A stretch of DNA of 5,822 nt from Accumulibacter sp. (GCA_031274075.1 JAISQQ010000472.1:1-5822); one strand, 5' to 3'. Shown: positions 1-5,727, numbered from the stretch's first letter. Notes: generated by a model not told the origin, from the sequence alone. Numbers and translations are program-made.

Positions 1-45
1 GAGCGCGGCGCGGGCCACCGCCTGTTTCATCGTGTCCTGTGTCAT
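1..45 (-). CDS. rpiA: Ribose-5-phosphate isomerase A, N-terminal fragment cut by the window edge
   Basis: The minus strand from ATG at 45-43 reads MTQDTMKQAVARAAL and runs off the left edge. Established knowledge: RpiA of Enterobacteria begins MTQDELKKAVGWAAL, so the start and spacing of M-T-Q-D, K-AV and AAL agree closely. RpiA interconverts ribose 5-phosphate and ribulose 5-phosphate in the cytoplasmic non-oxidative pentose phosphate pathway. A GGAG (60-57) lies 11 bases before the ATG, a slightly long but usable Shine-Dalgarno spacing. Only 15 codons are visible, so no catalytic residue can be checked. The gene lies after the terminator at 351-377, so it should have its own promoter rather than belong to the TRAP operon. 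Confidence 0.72.
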   Translation of the reverse strand, partial: MTQDTMKQAVARAAL

Positions 46-76
46 CGCCAAATCAACTCCGTTTGAACCCCGCCCG

Positions 77-111
77 CAAGAAAGGCCGCCAACCCCAAAA
101 CGCCTTTCTTG
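77..111 (-). repeat. Perfect 10-bp stem in the 5' leader of rpiA
   Basis: CAAGAAAGGC at 77-86 pairs exactly with GCCTTTCTTG at 102-111 around a 15-base loop, and a further G-T and C-G pair may extend the stem to 75-113. It ends about 15 bases upstream of the GGAG at 60-57 that serves rpiA. It is not followed by a T run on either strand, so it does not look like an intrinsic terminator. A leader hairpin affecting translation or stability, or a DNA operator, are both possible. Confidence 0.45.
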
Positions 112-132
112 TGAGCGGAACTTGACCCAACG

Positions 133-173
133 CGAACGCTTCTGGAAAGCGCGTATTCTAAGCTAAGCGTTCG
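133..173. repeat. Inverted repeat with embedded direct repeats in the rpiA leader
   Basis: CGAACGCTT at 133-141 is exactly complementary to AAGCGTTCG at 165-173, with a 23-base loop. The right ends of the two arms also belong to a direct repeat TCNGGAAAGC (141-150 and 171-180), spaced 30 bases start to start, about three helical turns. This geometry could be a hairpin in the leader RNA or a pair of protein-binding half-sites. Function is unknown. Confidence 0.4.
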
Positions 174-226
174 GGAAAGCCAGGGCCATCGCCTGCGCAA
201 ATGTCGTAAACAGCCACAAAAAATCT

Positions 227-256
227 TTTATATTCAAATCCTTATGTGGTGGTAAA
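227..256 (-). promoter_or_regulatory. Candidate sigma-70 type promoter toward rpiA
   Basis: Read on the minus strand, TTTACC (256-251) and TATAAA (232-227) are separated by 18 bases within the most AT-rich part of the spacer. TTTACC matches TTGACA at four of six positions. Initiation here would give a leader of about 175 bases ahead of the rpiA start, containing both inverted repeats at 133-173 and 77-111. The inverted repeat at 259-284 would sit just upstream of the -35 element, where an operator could act. The matches are only moderate and no transcription start is known. Confidence 0.3.
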
Positions 257-350
257 AGGCATTTCACCGCGCATGGAGAAATGCACCCGATCGCCGGGCA
301 TCGGGAATCTGGGAGCGCGAAGAAAACGGCGCGTTCATTGGCGGCGCGCG

Positions 351-377
351 AAAAAGCCGCCCTGGGGCGGCTTTTTT
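351..377 (-). terminator. Rho-independent terminator of the TAXI TRAP operon
   Basis: AAAAAGCCGCC (351-361) and GGCGGCTTTTT (366-376) are perfect complements around the tetraloop CTGG. Six G-C pairs form the core and an A/T-rich lower stem supplies a U run in the transcript. Because it has an A tract on one side and a T tract on the other, it can work in both directions. It lies 20 bases past the stop codon of the permease gene, as expected for the end of a minus-strand operon, and insulates rpiA from it. Confidence 0.88.
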
Positions 378-383
378 GCTGCC

Positions 384-405
384 GGAGCGTCCTACGCTAC
401 GCTCC
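384..405 (-). repeat. Small hairpin over the permease stop codon
   Basis: GGAGCGT at 384-390 is complementary to ACGCTCC at 399-405 with an 8-base loop. The stop codon TAG (399-397) falls at the edge of this hairpin, which lies directly between the G10 tract and the main terminator at 351-377. It may be part of the 3' end structure of the operon mRNA, but the short stem could also be chance. Confidence 0.35.
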
Positions 406-2421
406 CCCCCCCCGTTCCTTCTTGGCCAGGAAATGCTGCACGGCGAAGAGCAGGACCAGGCCCGCGAGCCCGATCATATCCGTCATCACTCCGCCGTCGA
501 TGAGGCCGAAGGCGCAGGCGAAGACCACCAGCCGCAGGAGCCACGGAATCTTGGTAAACAGATATCCCTCGACCGCCGCGCTGATCAGGAACACGCCCAT
601 GCAGGCGCCGACGACGACGCGGAATCCTTCGAAAAAGGTGGTGTCGAGCAGCAGCAGCTGGGGGGAATAGACGAACATGAAGGGCACGATGAATCCGGCG
701 GTCGCCAGCTTGACCGAGACGAATCCCGTTTTCATCGGGTCGCCGCCGGAGACGCCCGCCGCGGCGAACGAAGCCAGGGCTACCGGGGGCGTCAGGTTGG
801 CGAACATGGCGTAGTAAAAGGCGAAAAGATGCGACGCGATCGGCGGAATGCCGAGCTTGGACAGGGCGGGCGCGGCGATGGTCGCGGTGATGATGTAGGC
901 CGGGATCGACGGCACGCCCATGCCCAGGATCATGCAGGTCAGCATGGCGAAGAACAGGGTGAACAGCAGGCTCTGGTCGCCCAGCGAGATGATGGTGTTG
1001 GCCATGGTCAGGCCAAAGCCGGTCTTGGAGATCACGCCGATGATGATGCCGACGCAGGCGCAGGCCATGGCTACCGGGATGGTCTGCTTGGCGCCGTCGG
1101 CAAAGGCGTCGCAAATGTCCTTGACGCTCATGCGGGTGTTCTTTTTCAGCGAGGCGACGACGACCGTGGTGACGATGGCGATAACCGCGGCATAAACGAC
1201 GGTGATGCCGGTAAACAGCAGGAAATAGAGCAGCACGATGATCGGGATGAGCAGATGGCCCTTTTCCTTGAGCACCGCCTTGACCAGGGGAAGCTGGTCC
1301 TTGGGCAGGCCGAGGAGCCCCATTTTCCCCGCGCGCAACTGCACCTGGACGATGATTCCCAGGTAATAGAGCAGCGCCGGGATGGCCGCGTGGATGATGA
1401 TCGTGGAATACGATATGCCCAGCATCTCCGCCATGATGAAGGCGGCGGCGCCCATCACCGGCGGCAGCGCCTGGCCGCCCACCGAGGAGCAGGCTTCCAC
1501 AGCGCCGGCGAACTCCCTGGAATAGCCGATCTTTTTCATCAGCGGGATGGTAAAGGCGCCGGTGGTGACCACGTTGGCCACCGCCGAGCCGTTGATCGAA
1601 CCGAGCAGCGCCGAGGACATCACCGCCACCTTGGCGGGGCCGCCCTTGGTGTGTCCGGCCAGCGCCATCGCCAGATCGTTGAAGAAGGAACCCATGCCGG
1701 ACTTGGACATGACGGTGCCAAAGAGGATGAACAGGAAAATATAACTGGCGGCGACGCTCACCGAGGTTCCGTAGATGCCTTCGGTGTTGGCGAAGAAGTG
1801 GTTGGAAAGCTGCATCCAGGTGTAGCCCCGGTGCCCGAAGATGCCCGGCATGCCGCGGCCATACAGCCCGTAGGCGATGAAAACCAGGCTCAGGATGGGC
1901 AGCGCCCAGCCGGCCATGCGGCGGGAAGCTTCCAGCACCAGCACCACCAGCAGGGTCGCGACGATCAGGTCATTGGTGTTGGGCTGGCCCGCTCTTTCCA
2001 CCACACCGAGATAGTCGATCCACACGTACAGGGGCGCGACCATGGAAAGAATGATGAAAATCCAGTCGTACCAGGAAATCGCCTTGAAATCGCTTTTCTT
2101 GCCGAAGGGATACATGACGAAACCCAGCACCAGCATCATGCCCACGTGCAGGGAACGGTGCTCCAGCACCAGCGGCGTTCTCCAGGCCGAAGTGATGAAG
2201 TGGTACAGCGTCACGACGATGCAGGCCCAATAGAATATCCTGGCGATGATCGGGGACGCCAGCTTGCGGACGCTGGATTCCTTGTCGAGACTCTCGATCA
2301 GTTGCTGCTGTTCCTTGGTGAGCGTTCCCGCCATGGCCTGGGCGATGGCGGCGTCGTCCGGAGCGGCGTTTGCTTCCGGGATTTTCGACGTATCTGTCGT
2401 ATCCATGTTTTCCTTGCTCAT
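397..2421 (-). CDS. TRAP transporter permease, fused 4TM/12TM (DctQ-DctM type), TAXI class
   Basis: This 674-residue inner-membrane protein is the fused small and large permease of a tripartite ATP-independent periplasmic (TRAP) transporter. It takes solute from the binding protein encoded upstream and imports it by ion-gradient-driven secondary transport. Residues 1-55 are hydrophilic and probably cytoplasmic. Hydrophobic segments near 58-78, 92-106, 118-137 and 151-187 make up the Q-like part. The M-like part follows from about 217 and carries family hallmarks: S-x-N-G-S-A-V-A-N-V-V-T-T-G near 275-288, GGQALPPVMGAAAFIMAE at 315-332, GMGVPSIPAYI at 500-510 and NLTPPVALASFAAAG at 542-556. The overall length and fusion fit the TRAP_fused (TIGR02123) pattern typical of TAXI systems. 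ATG at 2421 follows GAGGG (2430-2426), which overlaps the DUF1850 stop codon, indicating translational coupling with a 7-base gap. The gene is last in the operon, ending in TAG 20 bases before a strong terminator. Family is secure; substrate and coupling ion (Na+ or H+) cannot be read from the sequence. Confidence 0.95.
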   Translation of the reverse strand: MSKENMDTTDTSKIPEANAAPDDAAIAQAMAGTLTKEQQQLIESLDKESSVRKLASPIIARIFYWACIVVTLYHFITSAWRTPLVLEHRSLHVGMMLVLGFVMYPFGKKSDFKAISWYDWIFIILSMVAPLYVWIDYLGVVERAGQPNTNDLIVATLLVVLVLEASRRMAGWALPILSLVFIAYGLYGRGMPGIFGHRGYTWMQLSNHFFANTEGIYGTSVSVAASYIFLFILFGTVMSKSGMGSFFNDLAMALAGHTKGGPAKVAVMSSALLGSINGSAVANVVTTGAFTIPLMKKIGYSREFAGAVEACSSVGGQALPPVMGAAAFIMAEMLGISYSTIIIHAAIPALLYYLGIIVQVQLRAGKMGLLGLPKDQLPLVKAVLKEKGHLLIPIIVLLYFLLFTGITVVYAAVIAIVTTVVVASLKKNTRMSVKDICDAFADGAKQTIPVAMACACVGIIIGVISKTGFGLTMANTIISLGDQSLLFTLFFAMLTCMILGMGVPSIPAYIITATIAAPALSKLGIPPIASHLFAFYYAMFANLTPPVALASFAAAGVSGGDPMKTGFVSVKLATAGFIVPFMFVYSPQLLLLDTTFFEGFRVVVGACMGVFLISAAVEGYLFTKIPWLLRLVVFACAFGLIDGGVMTDMIGLAGLVLLFAVQHFLAKKERGGGA
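404..413 (-). repeat. Ten-base G homopolymer at the 3' end of the permease gene
   Basis: Positions 404-413 are ten C residues on the plus strand, so ten G residues in the sense strand, coding the Gly-rich tail just before the TAG at 399-397. Homopolymers of this length are prone to slippage in replication and to sequencing error. Adding one G would change only the tail, ending GGGSVA and stopping three codons later. Losing one G would run the frame into the terminator region. Confidence 0.9.
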
Positions 2422-2428
2422 GATTCCC

Positions 2429-2998
2429 TCATTTTTTCTTGACCGTTAAACGCAATCGGGCATGCTGGGGAAGTTCACTGCCGCTGGCGACCCGCGCGCC
2501 GTCGAGCACGATGTCGCGGGTGGCCGTTTGCGAGTTGAGCCAGTGAAGTTCCTTGAACACCTGATCGATACCCTCCATGTGAATCAAGCCGTCTTTCACG
2601 TAGCAGACGCGGCCCTTGTCTTCCGGGATTCCCGCGCCGAAAGCCGGAAAGGTGATGGCGTCGAGGATCAGGTTGTACTCCGCGTCGACGTGGAAGTATT
2701 CGTTCCAGGGAATCTTTTCCAGGGAATGAATCCAGCCGAAAAAAAGACGGCTGCCGACCCTTGCCGGAACTTCGGCAAGAATGGCGCCGGTCTTCCAGTT
2801 TTCGATGCGGAGCACGGCTTCTTCCGCCGCTTCTACCGCTCCCTCCGATTTTTCCCCGGCGTGAAGCGGCCACGGCGCGGCCGAAAAAAACAGCGCCGCG
2901 ATGAAGACAAGAAAGACATGGAAAACGCCAGGGCGCTTTCCATGCCGTTCGTCATCCGCCTTCCGGATCACCGGACGCCATGCATTCCGTTCGTCCAT
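2429..2998 (-). CDS. DUF1850 domain-containing exported protein
   Basis: A 189-residue protein of unknown function that is commonly encoded beside TAXI TRAP genes. Basic residues (KR at 21-22) precede a hydrophobic stretch at about 25-42 ending near LHA-G (45-48), which looks like a signal peptide or N-terminal anchor. The rest would be periplasmic. DUF1850-like features are GWIHSLEKIPWNEYFHVD (88-105) and FGAGIPED (120-127), followed by a mixed hydrophobic C-terminal half ending in KKK. It lies between the binding protein and permease genes, and its TGA overlaps the permease ribosome site. The start is uncertain. The same frame stays open to a TTG at 3046 (205 residues, with GGGGA seven bases upstream), giving a 43-residue lead before the hydrophobic segment. 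I prefer ATG at 2998, although no good Shine-Dalgarno precedes it. Role in delivery or permease assembly is inference from context. Confidence 0.85.
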   Translation of the reverse strand: MDERNAWRPVIRKADDERHGKRPGVFHVFLVFIAALFFSAAPWPLHAGEKSEGAVEAAEEAVLRIENWKTGAILAEVPARVGSRLFFGWIHSLEKIPWNEYFHVDAEYNLILDAITFPAFGAGIPEDKGRVCYVKDGLIHMEGIDQVFKELHWLNSQTATRDIVLDGARVASGSELPQHARLRLTVKKK

Positions 2999-3080
2999 CG
3001 CGGGCGGCGCGGAAACGAGCCATCGGCAGCGCGCCCGGCGCGGCAAGGCGTTTCCCCGTCACCGGCGATCGGAAATGGAA

Positions 3081-4070
3081 TTATTTGATTACCCCTTTGT
3101 CCTTGTAATACTTCAGCGCGCCGTTATGGAAAGGAACGGACGTGCCGACGATGCCGCGCGTGGCGGTTTGCGGCGTGATTTCCTTCTTGGCCGTGGCGTG
3201 GGAACCGCCGATCACTTCCAGTCCCGCCGGGGAATAGATGTTTTCCAGCAGATCGTAGACCACGTCGTCCGGCAGTTTCACATCGACCAGCATGATGTTC
3301 ATCACCGCGGCGGTGGTGGTGTCCTTTTCCGAACCATAGACCGCGGCGGGAATGGTGAACTCGATGTAGAAGGGATATTTTTCGATCAGCTTCTTCAAGC
3401 CCTCGCCTTCGACGGGCACGAAGGCGACCTTCTTGGTCACGCCCAGTTCGCGGATGGTCGCGTTGCCGAGACCGGAGGTGACGAAGGCCGCGTCGACCAG
3501 GCCGTTCTTCATCTGGTCGATGGCTTCGCCGTAATTGAGGTAGTCGACCTTCACGTCCTTGTAGGTCATGCCGTGGGCTTCAAACATCATGCGCGCGTTG
3601 AGTTCGACGCCGGAATTGGGCGCTCCCACGCCGATGCGTTTGCCCTTGAGGTCGGCGAAACTCTTGATGCCGGTATCGGCGGTGGTGACGATCTGGCAGA
3701 CGTTGGGCCACAGTCCCATCATGGCGCGGAGGTTGGTGGCCTTGGGCTTGCCCTCGTAGGCGCCGAAGCCTTCCACGGCCTGGATGACGGCGTCCGACAT
3801 GGCGATGGCCATCTCGCCCTGCCCGGTGTTCAGCGCGTTGATGTTTTCCGCCGTGGCTCCGGTGGCCGTGGCCGAGGTCTTGTAGCCGAGATTGCCGATG
3901 AAGGTGGAAAACGCGCCGCCGATGGGGAAGTAAATCCCGCTGGAGGGGCCGGTAAGCACCGTGATGAAGTGCTTGCTGCGCTCATCCTTGCTGATTTCCG
4001 CCAGGGAGACGGCAGGGAGCGCAAGAGACAGCGCCGCCAGAAAACCCAGAACCCGCTTCAAATTCCTCAT
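3081..4070 (-). CDS. TAXI family TRAP transporter solute-binding protein
   Basis: A 329-residue periplasmic receptor that binds a small solute and delivers it to the fused permease encoded downstream. Residues 1-24 are a classical signal peptide: MRNLKR, a hydrophobic core, then cleavage likely after VSLA. Mature-protein hallmarks of the TAXI (TRAP-associated extracytoplasmic immunogenic) family are LTGPSSGIYFPIGGAF (39-54), QGEMAIAMSDA (84-94), LKGKRIGVGAPNSGVELNAR (141-160), LVDAAFVTSG (191-200) and the C-terminal VPFHNGALKYYKDKG (312-326). Full length for the family. ATG at 4070 has an excellent GAGGAG (4084-4079) eight bases upstream. It is first in a three-gene operon with the DUF1850 and permease genes; its TAA at 3083-3081 lies 83 bases before the preferred DUF1850 start. 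Established knowledge: characterised TAXI proteins bind compounds such as glutamate, glutamine or 2-oxoglutarate. The ligand of this one is not determinable here. Confidence 0.95.
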   Translation of the reverse strand: MRNLKRVLGFLAALSLALPAVSLAEISKDERSKHFITVLTGPSSGIYFPIGGAFSTFIGNLGYKTSATATGATAENINALNTGQGEMAIAMSDAVIQAVEGFGAYEGKPKATNLRAMMGLWPNVCQIVTTADTGIKSFADLKGKRIGVGAPNSGVELNARMMFEAHGMTYKDVKVDYLNYGEAIDQMKNGLVDAAFVTSGLGNATIRELGVTKKVAFVPVEGEGLKKLIEKYPFYIEFTIPAAVYGSEKDTTTAAVMNIMLVDVKLPDDVVYDLLENIYSPAGLEVIGGSHATAKKEITPQTATRGIVGTSVPFHNGALKYYKDKGVIK

Positions 4071-4078
4071 TTGTCATA

Positions 4079-4084
4079 CTCCTC
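4079..4084 (-). promoter_or_regulatory. Ribosome binding site of the TAXI binding-protein gene
   Basis: GAGGAG on the minus strand is eight bases before the ATG at 4070-4068 and follows a T7 tract (4095-4089). It is the best Shine-Dalgarno in the window and fixes the start that gives a proper signal peptide. The strength fits the need to make binding protein in excess over permease. Confidence 0.8.
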
Positions 4085-4135
4085 ACTGAAAAAAATAAAC
4101 ATAGGGTAGGGACTCACGCACAACCAGATCGGCAT

Positions 4136-4158
4136 CCCCTTCTCCCGAAAGAGAGGGG
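4136..4158 (-). repeat. Leader hairpin upstream of the TAXI binding-protein gene
   Basis: CCCC-T-(T bulge)-CTC at 4136-4144 pairs with GAGAGGGG at 4151-4158 around the loop CCGAAA, giving eight pairs with one bulge. It would lie about 65 bases before the start codon of the binding-protein gene in the operon mRNA. No T run follows it immediately, so it is not a simple terminator. Confidence 0.35.
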
Positions 4159-4266
4159 GGTTCCCCGGCGTCCGGAACGCCGCCGTTCCAGATCGCTTCG
4201 GCGGGTTCCCGCTTCGCCGGGCGGAATCGCCGCTTTGTTCAGACCGGACACTACTGCCTGGGAATA

Positions 4267-4295
4267 CATATATAGAAGGCTTGAAGTCCTTGCAG
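4267..4295 (-). promoter_or_regulatory. Candidate promoter of the TAXI TRAP operon
   Basis: The only strongly AT-rich island in this GC-rich spacer is at 4263-4275, where the minus strand reads CTATATATGTATTC. TATATG (4272-4267) has a CTGCAA (4295-4290) 17 bases upstream as a weak -35; TATATA (4274-4269) is an overlapping alternative -10. Position, orientation and composition fit an operon promoter, but the -35 matches consensus at only three of six positions, so an activator may be needed or another site may be used. Confidence 0.33.
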
Positions 4296-4326
4296 GGCGA
4301 CATGATACACGCGGCGCATGAGTAAT

Positions 4327-4351
4327 CAATACTCTCTCGCAATACTCTCTC
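4327..4351. repeat. Tandem 12-base direct repeat upstream of the TAXI operon promoter candidate
   Basis: CAATACTCTCTC occurs exactly at 4327-4338 and again at 4340-4351, separated by one base (13-base period). On the minus strand it reads GAGAGAGTATTG twice. It lies about 30 to 55 bases upstream of the candidate -35 at 4295-4290, a position where an activator could bind. It may equally be a replication-slippage duplication. Confidence 0.6.
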
Positions 4352-4371
4352 CACCGCTCCCCGCCGCTCTC

Positions 4372-4393
4372 CGCCGCCCTCCTTCCGGCGGCG
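4372..4393 (-). terminator. Possible weak terminator stem after the antiporter gene
   Basis: CGCCGCC (4372-4378) and GGCGGCG (4387-4393) form a seven-pair GC stem with an 8-base loop, about 55 bases past the antiporter stop codon. No T run follows on the minus strand, so if termination happens here it would need Rho or be partial. Readthrough into the TAXI operon is therefore possible. Confidence 0.22.
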
Positions 4394-4448
4394 TCTTCCG
4401 CGTCGAACCGGGCGGGAGCCGCCGCGGCGCCGGATTTTCGCGCTCCTT

Positions 4449-5711
4449 TCAAAGGAAGTAAAAAGCCACGATGACCACCAGCGTGGGCGGAAGGGCGGAA
4501 AGCAGCAACAGCGGCGCGCGCACCGTCTCGTCGGGGAAATAGCTCTTGAGGATGGAGAATCCCGCCGGATTCGGCGCGTTGGCGATGACCGTCAGGCCGC
4601 CGCCCGAAACCGCGCCGGCGACCAGCGCATACTTGAATTCGTCGGTCAATCCCACGACCAGCGAGCCGAGATAGGTCAGGGCCGCGTTATCGGTCACCGC
4701 GGTCAGCGCCGTGGTCCCGAAATAGACGCTGGAAACATCCATTCCCATCAGCAAATCCTGCAGCCACCATTGCTGCTGCCCCCCCAGGGTGACCAGTCCG
4801 GCGAGGAAGAAGGCGACCATCAAGCCTTCCCTCAGGATGAGCTTGTCCTGGTAGTGCTTGTACGCCGTGGCGAAACCGAGAAAGAACAGGAACAATCCCA
4901 TGAAGACCACGGAATGGTGGGCGAACACGATGACGCCCGTCAGGAAGAGCAGATGCGCGACGGTGACGAAGCGCGGCGTGCGCTCTTCCGCGCCGCTGGC
5001 CGGGGGTTCGGCGAGCATTGCGCGCAGTTCCTTGCGAAACAGCCAGGTCACCACCAGCGCATTGACGCCGACCGCCAGTATGGCCCTCCAGCCGAAGGTG
5101 GTAACCATGAAGGCGATGTCCCAGCCCCACTTGCCGGCCACCATCAATACCGGCGGCGCGGCGAACGGCGTCAGCACCCCGCCGATGGAGACGTTTACGA
5201 ACAGCACGCCGATCGTCGCGTATTTGAGCCGGGTCGAGATTCCCCGCAGATAGAACATGTCGCGCAGCATGAGGGCCGCCAGCGTCATCGCCGCCGGCTC
5301 GGTGATGAACGAGCCGAGCAGCGGTACGCAGGACAGCGAGACCAGGTAGAAGGCCATGCTCGACGGCAAGGGAAGCCGGCTCGCCAGCAGGCGCACGATG
5401 TTGCCGCAAAGGTTCAGGATGGGTTTACTGGCCGCCATCACCATGATCACGAAAATGAACATCGGCTCGGTGAAATCACGGTGCTCCAGGTATTGGATGG
5501 CGTCCGTCATGCCCAGCATGGCGCACATGGTGAGCAGCAGGATCAGGGCCCAGACGCCGAACACCGCCTCGACCTCGCCGAGCAGATGGAATACGCCGGC
5601 GTGCGCGGGGCAGTGATGCGCGATCTTCTCGAAATACGGCGCCGAGAAAGTATGTACGATGGCCAGGAAAAACAGGGCGGCCGCAACCCATTGGAAGACC
5701 TTCAGGTCCAT
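4449..5711 (-). CDS. Putative Na+/H+ antiporter (Na_H_antiport_3, former DUF1504 family)
   Basis: A 420-residue polytopic inner-membrane protein with about ten or more hydrophobic segments, predicted to exchange cytoplasmic Na+ for H+. It resembles the ion-transporter superfamily that includes NhaD and ArsB. Visible features are an N-terminal hydrophobic helix (5-24), a conserved-looking EPMFIFVIMVMAASKPI stretch (82-98), SFITEPAAMTLAALMLRD (134-151) with helix-breaking T-E-P, GGVLTPFAAPPVLMVAGKWGWD (177-198), and in the C-terminal half TAVTDNAALTYLGSL (337-351) plus SGGGLTVIANAPNPAG (369-384). The two loop-like TEPAA and TDNAA motifs are where acidic residues could bind the ion; this is inference from NhaD-like architecture. 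ATG at 5711 has GAGAGGTG (5727-5720) eight bases upstream. A G7 run (4785-4779) lies mid-gene at L-G-G-Q. It stands alone, 378 bases ahead of the TAXI operon in the same direction. The activity is predicted from family resemblance only. Confidence 0.87.
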   Translation of the reverse strand: MDLKVFQWVAAALFFLAIVHTFSAPYFEKIAHHCPAHAGVFHLLGEVEAVFGVWALILLLTMCAMLGMTDAIQYLEHRDFTEPMFIFVIMVMAASKPILNLCGNIVRLLASRLPLPSSMAFYLVSLSCVPLLGSFITEPAAMTLAALMLRDMFYLRGISTRLKYATIGVLFVNVSIGGVLTPFAAPPVLMVAGKWGWDIAFMVTTFGWRAILAVGVNALVVTWLFRKELRAMLAEPPASGAEERTPRFVTVAHLLFLTGVIVFAHHSVVFMGLFLFFLGFATAYKHYQDKLILREGLMVAFFLAGLVTLGGQQQWWLQDLLMGMDVSSVYFGTTALTAVTDNAALTYLGSLVVGLTDEFKYALVAGAVSGGGLTVIANAPNPAGFSILKSYFPDETVRAPLLLLSALPPTLVVIVAFYFL

Positions 5712-5719
5712 TACGAATT

Positions 5720-5727
5720 CACCTCTC
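5720..5727 (-). promoter_or_regulatory. Ribosome binding site of the antiporter gene
   Basis: GAGAGGTG on the minus strand lies eight bases before the ATG at 5711-5709 and supports that start, which places the first hydrophobic helix right at the N-terminus. I see no convincing promoter in 5728-5771; a TTGAAC (5775-5770) has only TATCGC 19 bases downstream. Confidence 0.65.

Larger units (their letters stand above)
46..350. other. Gene-free spacer between the TRAP operon terminator and rpiA
   Basis: No credible coding region was found on either strand. The stretch carries four inverted repeats: 77-86/102-111, 133-141/165-173, 259-265/278-284 (GCATTTC, 12-base loop) and 286-291/300-305 (CCCGAT, 8-base loop). 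It also has a direct repeat TCNGGAAAGC at 141-150 and 171-180 and an AT-rich core at 218-245. It is likely the promoter and untranslated leader of rpiA. The functional reading is inference; the repeats are seen directly. Confidence 0.6.
4071..4448. other. Gene-free spacer and leader upstream of the TAXI operon
   Basis: The 378 bases between the antiporter stop and the binding-protein start hold no convincing gene. Two short minus-strand frames (to 4354 and 4452) lack family signals and look like low-complexity products of GC-rich repeats. Seen here: tandem repeats at 4327-4351, a GC stem at 4372-4393, an AT-rich promoter candidate at 4267-4295, tandem imperfect repeats GCTTCGNCGGG at 4195-4205 and 4211-4221, a stem GGAACG/CGTTCC at 4174-4189, and a hairpin at 4136-4158. 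If transcription begins near 4260 the operon has a structured leader of about 190 bases. I could not match it to a known riboswitch. Confidence 0.55.

Noticed and set aside
376..2442. Plus-strand open frame of 688 codons lying antisense to the permease gene
   Set aside because: Its product is a low-complexity mix of H, D, G, R, Q and E with no family features. It is the expected antisense shadow of a GC-rich gene, whereas the minus-strand product has all TRAP permease motifs.
2901..4109. Plus-strand open frame of 402 codons antisense to the TAXI receptor
   Set aside because: Histidine-, glycine- and aspartate-rich shadow with no recognisable domain; the minus-strand gene has a signal peptide, ribosome site and family motifs.
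4327..4351. Tandem repeat considered as a CRISPR remnant
   Set aside because: Two 12-base units separated by one base have no room for spacers and no cas genes are present.
4067..4354. Minus-strand open frame of 95 codons overlapping the start of the TAXI receptor gene
   Set aside because: It runs through GC-rich repeats and the presumed operon leader, has no domain features, and would place the promoter candidate and strong ribosome site inside a coding region.
4114..4452. Minus-strand open frame of 112 codons overlapping the antiporter stop codon
   Set aside because: Alanine- and arginine-rich translation of repetitive GC-rich spacer with no family signal. The ATG overlaps the antiporter end, but the product resembles no protein I recognise.
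4779..4785. G7 run inside the antiporter gene considered as a phase-variation tract
   Set aside because: Seven bases is common in GC-rich genes, the reading frame is intact across it, and no alternative start or regulatory context suggests programmed slippage.
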